DNA of 64,000 bases from Hyphomicrobium_A sp963722495. GTDB taxonomy: Bacteria > Pseudomonadota > Alphaproteobacteria > Rhizobiales > Hyphomicrobiaceae. Each line of letters opens with the position of its first letter. The first letter of the stretch is position 1. The notes under the pieces were generated by a model. The model was not told the origin of the DNA, ran no database searches, and saw nothing but the letters and a program-made list of their open reading frames with translations. A program made the translations under genes and the position numbers. Positions 53,051-64,000 of this stretch are shown here, piece by piece. Location of the stretch: assembly GCA_963722495.1 (NCBI GenBank), contig CAVRND010000007.1, forward strand, positions 124,001 to 188,000, read 5' to 3'.

Positions 53051-53234
53051 TTTGCCGATATTCCGCCACGATGTCATCCTCGGACTTGGTCCAGGTCAGC
53101 GATCAACAAGCTCAGCTCGCAGTTGGATCGTCAGGGCAAACATGCGCTGGGCGTGCTGCACCCTGGGTCCTCGGACAAGCCCGGATGCAGTTGGGCCGCG
53201 GTCGCCAGCCAAGTCAGCTGACGGCCGAAGGCGG

Positions 53235-54056
53235 TCAGCGGATGGTCTTGTCGAAGTTGAGCGCGGTGGCGAGGCCCTTGACGGTGTCGAGACCTTTGAC
53301 GCCGAGCAGCGTCGCGCCATCGAGATCGGCGCCGGTCAGATCGGCGTCGGTCAGATCGGCGCCGGTGAAATCGGCCCGCGAAAGATCGGTGTCGGTGAGG
53401 TTGGCGCCCGTGAGGTCGGCACCGGCAAAGCGCGAGAACGTCATCACCGCGTGATCGAAGTTCGCCCCGCGCATGATGGCTTTGGTGAAGTCGCACGACT
53501 TCAAGAGGTTCCTGGCGAGCGTCGACAGCGTGCCCTGGCCGGGGCGCGCCTCGCGCGGCGTGAAGTTGGCGTTCGTCAGGTCGGCGCCATGGAAGTCGGC
53601 GCCCGACATGTTGGCCATGACGCGGATGCCGGTCAGGTTGGCGCCGGCAAAGCGAGGGGCATCGGCGAGGTTCTCGGTCAGGTCGGTGTAGACGGTCGGG
53701 CGCAGGATGCTGGCGCCGGAGAGATTGGCGCCGGAGAAGTCGGCGCGGATCAGCGTCGTGCGGTCGAGGCGCGAGCCGGCCAGGTCGGTGCCGCGCAGGT
53801 TGGCGCCGGTGAAATCGGCGGCGTAGAGGTTCGACTTGGCGATCTTGGCGGCTTTGAAGTTCAGCCCCGACAGGTCGAGATAGGTGAGGTCGTGGTTCGA
53901 GTAGTCGGGCGTCTCGCCCGGCTTGGCCTTGAACAGCGACGACGTGATATCGCGCACGGTGAAGTCGGCGCCCGTCTGCGAGACGGGCTCGGTCTCTTCC
54001 GCCAGGGCGCCGGCGCCGAAGCTCAGGGCCGCCGCCAGGATCAGGCTGCATTTCAA
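53235..54056 (-). CDS. Secreted pentapeptide-repeat protein (273 aa)
   Basis: MKCSLILAAALSFGAGALA is a signal peptide. The body is a series of A(D/N)Lxx pentapeptides (NLYAADFTGANLRGTDLAGSRL, GADLTGANLTDTDLSRADF, ADLTDADLTGADLDGATLLG) that should build a four-sided beta helix, in two blocks parted by an irregular section around residues 125-180. Export makes an envelope role more likely than the gyrase-mimic role of cytosolic members. The C terminus GVKGLDTVKGLATALNFDKTIR is not repetitive. Stand-alone gene. Confidence 0.85.
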   Translation of the reverse strand: MKCSLILAAALSFGAGALAEETEPVSQTGADFTVRDITSSLFKAKPGETPDYSNHDLTYLDLSGLNFKAAKIAKSNLYAADFTGANLRGTDLAGSRLDRTTLIRADFSGANLSGASILRPTVYTDLTENLADAPRFAGANLTGIRVMANMSGADFHGADLTNANFTPREARPGQGTLSTLARNLLKSCDFTKAIMRGANFDHAVMTFSRFAGADLTGANLTDTDLSRADFTGADLTDADLTGADLDGATLLGVKGLDTVKGLATALNFDKTIR

Positions 54057-54239
54057 GGGTGCGCGTGCCGCGTCAGAAATCTTTCATTTCGTTATCCGTC
54101 GCCTTCGTTGTGGGCGCTCTGGTGCCTTCATATGAAGGGCGCTCGCCGCATCCTGGCAAGAGGCGGCATGGCCAAATTGCCTGAAAGTCGGGGGTGGTAA
54201 CCCGAATTGCCACAGAACGAGACGAACGGCAGTTAGGTT

Positions 54240-57845
<3,606 letters not shown>

Positions 57846-58034
57846 CCAGATCCGCTCGAAGATTTCCGCCGCTCTCGTCAGCTATCTGGCGTTGCGGGAG
57901 GCGTCAACCGCGGGGCTACGTCGCCGCAGCCCACGCCCCAAACTTCCGGCATTTGCGGCAACTTTACCGAAGTAAGGCGCAACGTCCGGTTCGGCCCCTT
58001 CATGTTGGCGAAGAATGCCGATAAGGAATTGGAC

Positions 58035-58757
58035 ATGGCATGGAATGCAATAGCACGGGCAATCGGCATCGAGGCGGGCGGCGGCTCGGTGCGCGATGCG
58101 CTGTCCGGTTTATGGGCGCGACTAACCGGTGATCCGGCGGCACCGCGTACGCCGGGTTATCGCACCGTCGCCTTCACCATCGCGGTGACGACTCTGGCCG
58201 CCAAGATGGCCAAGGCCGACGGCGTCGCGTTGCCGGTGGAGGAGCGCGCCTTCGCGCGCGTGTTCAACATCCCGCCCGAGGAGAAGGCGAATTTCGGCCG
58301 CCTGTTCGACCTCGCCGCGCAGGACATCGCCGGCTACGAAATTTACGCCGGTAAGATCGCGCGCCTGCTCGCCGATGAGCCGGAGATGCTGCGCGCGCTG
58401 CTCGAGTGTTTGTTCCACGTCGCCGCTGCCGACGGCGTGCTGCACCCCGACGAGGACAAGTTCCTCTCCGTGGTCGCCGAGAAGTTCGGCCTCAGCCGTG
58501 GCGAGTTCCTCAGCGTGCGCGCCGGCTTCATCAACGACCCGTGCAGCCCGTACACGATCCTTGGCGTGCACCCGGATATCACCGATGCCGAGCTGAAGCT
58601 TCGCCATCGGGCGCTGGTGCGCGAGCATCACCCCGACAAGCTGGCCGCGACGGGTGTGCCGCCGGAGCTCCGCTGCGCTGCCAATCGCCGTCTCGCCGCG
58701 ATCAACGCCGCCTACGACGAAATCGTCGCCGACCGCCGCGGTGGAGACGGGCGATGA
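58035..58757 (+). CDS. TerB-like plus DnaJ-domain protein, DjlA type (240 aa)
   Basis: A TerB/DjlA-central helical domain (VAFTIAVTTLAAKMAKADGVALPVEERAFARVFNIPPEEKANFGRLFDLA) is followed by a C-terminal J domain (SPYTILGVHPDITDAELKLRHRALVREHHPDKLAATGVPPEL) with the HPD motif that stimulates DnaK. It lacks the N-terminal membrane anchor of enterobacterial DjlA. ATG 58035 with AAGGA upstream. It overlaps the AmpD-like gene by ATGA, a pairing seen in alphaproteobacteria. Confidence 0.88.
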   Translation: MAWNAIARAIGIEAGGGSVRDALSGLWARLTGDPAAPRTPGYRTVAFTIAVTTLAAKMAKADGVALPVEERAFARVFNIPPEEKANFGRLFDLAAQDIAGYEIYAGKIARLLADEPEMLRALLECLFHVAAADGVLHPDEDKFLSVVAEKFGLSRGEFLSVRAGFINDPCSPYTILGVHPDITDAELKLRHRALVREHHPDKLAATGVPPELRCAANRRLAAINAAYDEIVADRRGGDGR

Positions 58758-59519
58758 TCCTCAAGGCCGACTCGCCCCTCGTGCAGGCGCTGCACCCCTC
58801 GTGCAACACCGGCGACCGCCGCAAGGGCTGCCGCGCCGATATGATCGTGCTGCACTACACGGGCATGCCTTCGGCCGAGAAGGCAGTCCTTTGGCTTGCC
58901 AATTCGTGCAGCAATGTCTCCTGCCACTACGTCATCGACGAGGCTGGACAGATCACGCAGATGGTGGCGGAGAACCAGCGTGCCTGGCACGCGGGCACGT
59001 CCCACTGGGCCGGCGAGACCGACATCAATTCCGCTTCGATCGGCATCGAGATCCAGAACCCGGGGCACGAGCACGGCTATCCGGAATTTCCCGCCGAGCA
59101 GATGCAGGCCGTGGCCGCGCTGTGCCGCGACATCGCGCAGCGGCGCGGCGTGCCGCCGGAGCGCGTGTTGGCGCACTCCGACGTGGCTCCGGGCCGCAAG
59201 ATCGATCCGGGCGAGAAGTTCGATTGGGCGCTGCTGCAAAAACAAGGCGTGGGACATTGGGTGGCGCCGGCGCCGCTTGACGTCGAGTTCGGCCTACGCG
59301 CTCGACGGCGATGAGGCGGCGGTCGCGGAAGCATTGGAGCTGCTGCGCGCCTATGGTTACGGCATCGAGAATCCCGGCCGCGAGGATTGGTTTGCAGTGC
59401 TCGTGCGTACGTTCCAGCTGCATTTCCGTCCGGCACGTGCCGATGGCCGCCTCGACGCCGGCACGCTCGACACCCTGCGCCGCCTCGTCGCAGCGCTGCC
59501 GGCGCGCGTCACCAGCTGA
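58754..59519 (+). CDS. AmpD-like N-acetylmuramoyl-L-alanine amidase, one frame break
   Basis: Amidase_2 domain: MIVLHYTGMPSAEKAVLWLANSCSNVSCHYVIDEAG, WHAGTSHWAGETDINSASIGIEIQNPGH and HSDVAPGRKIDPGEKFDW, giving the zinc ligands (two His and an Asp) of AmpD, which cleaves anhydro-muropeptides in recycling. The frame breaks near 59290; the other frame continues ALDGDEAAVAEALELLRAYGYGIENPGR with a peptidoglycan-binding-type helical domain to 59519. About 255 residues in all. Coupled to the J-domain gene. Confidence 0.85.
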
Positions 59520-59727
59520 CGCAATTGCCTCCCTGTCACAAAGCTGCGCGTCGCCTATGACACTTGTCGCGGGCGGCAATACATCCTATGCCACGCGCTC
59601 GATCTTCGGCTGCATCAGCGGGCGTTACGCCCTCGCACCGCCGGGCTCGTCAGCGTTCGAGTTCTAGGCTCCGTGATCGCAGCTGTGGTCTCGTTCCCCC
59701 CTAATGTCATCCTCTGAAAGGCTGTTT

Positions 59728-59937
59728 ATGGAAAAGGGTACCGTTAAGTTCTACAACGACCAGAAGGGCTTCGGCTTCATTGCACCGGACAACGGCGGCA
59801 AGGACGTGTTCGTCCATGCAACGGCGCTCGAGCGTGCCGGCATGCGCAACCTCGTCGAAGGCCAGAAGGTCTCGTTCGACACGCAGGAAGATCGCCGCAC
59901 CGGCAAACTCGCCGTCGGCAACATCGAAGCAGCCTGA
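59728..59937 (+). CDS. Cold-shock domain protein (69 aa)
   Basis: MEKGTVKFYNDQKGFGFIAPDNGGKDVFVHATALERAG with RNP1 (KGFGFI) and RNP2 (DVFVH), a classical CspA-type OB fold that binds single-stranded RNA and DNA and melts secondary structure. ATG 59728; an in-frame ATG at 59704 is an alternative. More than 200 bp without genes lie before it, room for a long regulated leader. A GC hairpin follows the stop. Confidence 0.92.
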   Translation: MEKGTVKFYNDQKGFGFIAPDNGGKDVFVHATALERAGMRNLVEGQKVSFDTQEDRRTGKLAVGNIEAA

Positions 59938-59949
59938 CAATTCGACCCC

Positions 59950-59985
59950 GCGGCGTCCGAACCGTATGACGGACGCCGCGTTCTT
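59950..59985 (+). terminator. Terminator after the cold-shock gene
   Basis: Stem GCGGCGTCCG/CGGACGCCGC (10 bp) with a 10-nt loop, followed by GTTCTTCT. Confidence 0.7.
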
Positions 59986-60018
59986 CTAGCAGCGACAGAA
60001 ACCGACGAATGGAATGAG

Positions 60019-60378
60019 ATGAAGGCCTTCAAAGACCCATCGTTCAACGACCGGCTGGGTAGATCGGCAGCGGCCAAGAGTGCCGCGCTGGAGCGCTTCC
60101 GCGCCCGCCCGGCCGCGGACGATCCGGCGGTCATCGCGCAGCGCGCCGAGCGCGAGGCGATGGCTGCCGCACGCGAAGCACGCATCGCCGAGCGCGAGGC
60201 GGCACGCCGGCTTGAAAAAGAGACGCAGGCCGCCGAGTTGGCCGCGCGCGAATTGGCGGAGCGCGAGGAGCGCGAAGCCCGCAAGATCCGCGAAGCCGAC
60301 GAGATGCTGGCGCTCGAAGCTCAGCGCAAGGCCGAGCGCGATCAGCGCTACGCCGCGCGCAAGGCCCGCAAGGGCTAA
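60019..60378 (+). CDS. DUF6481 family charged coiled-coil protein (119 aa)
   Basis: MKAFKDPSFNDRLGRSAAAKSAALERFRARPAADDPAVIAQRAEREAM, followed by about 70 residues of alternating Glu, Arg and Ala forming one long helix (REARIAEREAARRLEKETQ, AREERE-type repeats) and ending ARKARKG. This is the DUF6481 pattern, common in Rhizobiales next to cold-shock genes. It may bind RNA. The gap to the cold-shock gene holds a terminator. Confidence 0.75.
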   Translation: MKAFKDPSFNDRLGRSAAAKSAALERFRARPAADDPAVIAQRAEREAMAAAREARIAEREAARRLEKETQAAELAARELAEREEREARKIREADEMLALEAQRKAERDQRYAARKARKG

Positions 60379-60412
60379 GCTCGGAGTCGGCGGCGACCCG
60401 CACATTGAAATG

Positions 60413-60453
60413 AAAACGCCCGGACGGCCACTGGCCTTCCGGGCGTTTTCTTT
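60413..60453 (+). terminator. Intrinsic terminator after the DUF6481 gene
   Basis: Stem AAAACGCCCGGA/TCCGGGCGTTTT with loop CGGCCACTGGCCT (itself self-complementary) and TTTTCTTTT on the plus strand. Strong. Confidence 0.9.
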
Positions 60454-60485
60454 TAATCGGTCACATTCGTGCGCGGCCGATGGGA

Positions 60486-61133
60486 TCAGCGCCGATCGCC
60501 CCAATCGCCGCGCCGGTCGTCACCGCGGCGGTCGTCGCGCCGATCGTCCCGACGGTCATGCCGATCGTCTCGCCTGTCGTCACGGCGATCATGCCCGCCA
60601 CGGTGATCGGGACGGCGCCAGCCACGGCCCGGAGGCGGACCCATGCCGGCAGGAGCGTGGTAGCCCTGGCGCCACCAGCCGGCGCGGCGCGGTCCTGGCG
60701 GCGGGGCATGCCAGCCGATGCGCGGACGCGGCTGGAACGCGTACCAGCGGGCCCGGTCGCGGTACCACGGCCGTCCGACGTAGTAGCGATCCCAGTAGTC
60801 GCGGGCCGCGAACGCGACGAAGGGAATGCGGAAGTAGGCAGCCCCGACGTCAGGCAGCGGCACCATTTCGCCGCGATCGTCGAAGGCGAGATATTCGCTG
60901 TAGACCCAGCCGCGGCCGCCGTCCCAGCGGACGTCGCACCAGGACTCATCGCGCAGGCAGCCCTCGATGGAGAGCGGTTCGCCCTCGGGGATGACGCCGA
61001 CGCTGGGGAAATCGACATCCGGGCCGGTGCGGATGTTGACATTGGCGGTCGAGAAGCCCGGCGCAGCCTGCGCGGCCACCGCGCTCACAGTCAGTGCGGC
61101 AAAGGCCACGGCGACTAGTCTTGGTATTCTCAT
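60486..61133 (-). CDS. Secreted SH3 domain protein with Asp-Arg repeat tail (215 aa)
   Basis: Signal MRIPRLVAVAFAALTVSAVAAQA, then a bacterial SH3 domain (STANVNIRTGPDVDFPSVGVIPEGEPLSIEGCLRDESWCDVRWDGGRGWVYSEYL), a Tyr/Trp-rich middle (DYWDRYYVGRPWYRDRARWYAF) and a low-complexity tail of DRRDDR and DRHDRR units ending DRRGDWGDRR. The SH3 domain usually binds the cell wall; the tail probably binds polyanions. ATG 61133. A CCCTCACCC repeat lies upstream. Convergent with the DUF6481 gene. Confidence 0.8.
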   Translation of the reverse strand: MRIPRLVAVAFAALTVSAVAAQAAPGFSTANVNIRTGPDVDFPSVGVIPEGEPLSIEGCLRDESWCDVRWDGGRGWVYSEYLAFDDRGEMVPLPDVGAAYFRIPFVAFAARDYWDRYYVGRPWYRDRARWYAFQPRPRIGWHAPPPGPRRAGWWRQGYHAPAGMGPPPGRGWRRPDHRGGHDRRDDRRDDRHDRRDDRRDDRRGDDRRGDWGDRR

Positions 61134-61325
61134 TTCGTGCGTCGCTCCTTGATTCGGGTAATCCCCTTGCGGCCATGAGAGGCACAACCTTGGCAGGTTG
61201 ATGACGGATGGGCATGGCGACTTCCGTTGCCGGAGCAGTCCCGCAGCGGCAACTTGCGGGAAAGTCACCGAATTCTGCCGTGGCTCTGCGCCCGGACGTG
61301 ACAGGCGATGCAATCGGCCTTTCTA

Positions 61326-61513
61326 ACCTCTCCCGTCATGGCGAAGCCATGCTCCGCATGGACGGGAGAGGTCGGTTGGACGCGCGCAGCGCGACAGCCG
61401 GGTGAGGGGATGATCCGTTTCAGTTCTCGTAACTTCCTGAGACGACGTAACCCCTCACCCGCCGCTTATGCTTCGCATGCGCGTCTACCTCTCCCCATGG
61501 GAGAGGTGAAGTG
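61326..61513. repeat. CCCTCACCC/GGGAGAGG intergenic repeat, copy 3
   Basis: Runs TAACCTCTCCC...ACGGGAGAGGTCGG, then GGGTGAGGGGATGATCC, CAGTTCTCGTAACTTCCTGAG, GTAACCCCTCACCC and ends CCTCTCCCCATGGGAGAGGTG. Same order as the copy at 29094-29262. It lies between tex and the SH3 gene in a 407-bp gap. Confidence 0.75.
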
Positions 61514-61540
61514 AAGCGATCAGCGCTTACTGGCCGCGCC

Positions 61541-63846
<2,306 letters not shown>

Positions 63847-63968
63847 GCTGCCCCTATGCGTGACGTTTCTTTAAGTTGGGCTGGCGTCATACTGCGCTCT
63901 TTCCCGGGAGGGAAGCGCCCACTGACGCTAGGCGATACTAATCAAGTGTGGAATTGGGAGGACGAAAT

Positions 63969-64000
63969 ATGCGTTGTCTGTTGGCAGCCCTGACGGCGGC
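63969..64000 (+). CDS. Start of a secreted-protein gene, cut by the window end
   Basis: ATG 63969 lies eight bases after GGGAGGACG and begins MRCLLAALTA, which looks like the first residues of a signal peptide. Divergent from tex. Nothing else can be said. Confidence 0.4.
   Translation, partial: MRCLLAALTA

Overview
The window reads as a chromosomal piece of a high-GC alphaproteobacterium of the order Hyphomicrobiales (Rhizobiales), probably a facultative methylamine user. This rests on the complete N-methylglutamate pathway, a GcrA-type zinc motif protein, a YcgN/RmuC/EgtBD/oxoprolinase gene mix typical of that order, and families of palindromic intergenic repeats. Genus cannot be fixed from the sequence alone.

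Layout. 1-1812: broken TonB-like gene, small membrane protein, DoxX protein. 2193-4923: a run of small plus-strand genes (GcrA-like mini-protein, secreted peptide, membrane protein, CsbD) ending at a strong terminator. 5088-10472: conserved hypothetical, THUMP RNA methyltransferase, tautomerase, benzoylformate decarboxylase, SelW-like protein, DM13 protein. 10724-15998: aspS, a ceramidase-like membrane protein, tRNA-Leu(TAA), an MBL-fold hydrolase followed by a decayed copy of the tRNA 3' half. 16114-28852: rmuC, a lipid operon (diacylglycerol kinase, metallophosphoesterase, PAP2), creA, a Yip1 membrane protein, ycgN-like, uup, a BaiN-like flavoprotein and a two-component system.

29289-44056 is the metabolic centrepiece. 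On the minus strand lie three small membrane proteins, an APC permease, two unknown membrane genes, mgsABC and gmaS. On the plus strand lie mgdABCD, an XRE-cupin regulator and a class I glutamine amidotransferase. From family knowledge, GmaS makes gamma-glutamylmethylamide from methylamine and glutamate, MgsABC transfers the methylamine to make N-methylglutamate, and MgdABCD oxidises that to glutamate and a one-carbon unit. The permease module is the likely uptake system. A 17-bp palindrome sits between the two divergent arms.

44067-64000: flavin monooxygenase, NDUFS6-like zinc protein, hydrolase, extensin-like lipoprotein, the ergothioneine genes egtBD, a TetR regulator, two DUF2852 paralogues, a pentapeptide protein, a single-chain 5-oxoprolinase, a TerB-DnaJ protein overlapping an AmpD-like amidase, a cold-shock protein, an SH3 protein and tex.

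At least a dozen otherwise intact conserved genes carry single frame changes, mostly in GC-rich runs. This looks more like indel error in the assembly than real gene decay, so the coordinates of broken genes are given as whole genes with the break position stated. Three or more classes of intergenic palindromic repeats recur, including a twin-hairpin element present twice in opposite orientation.
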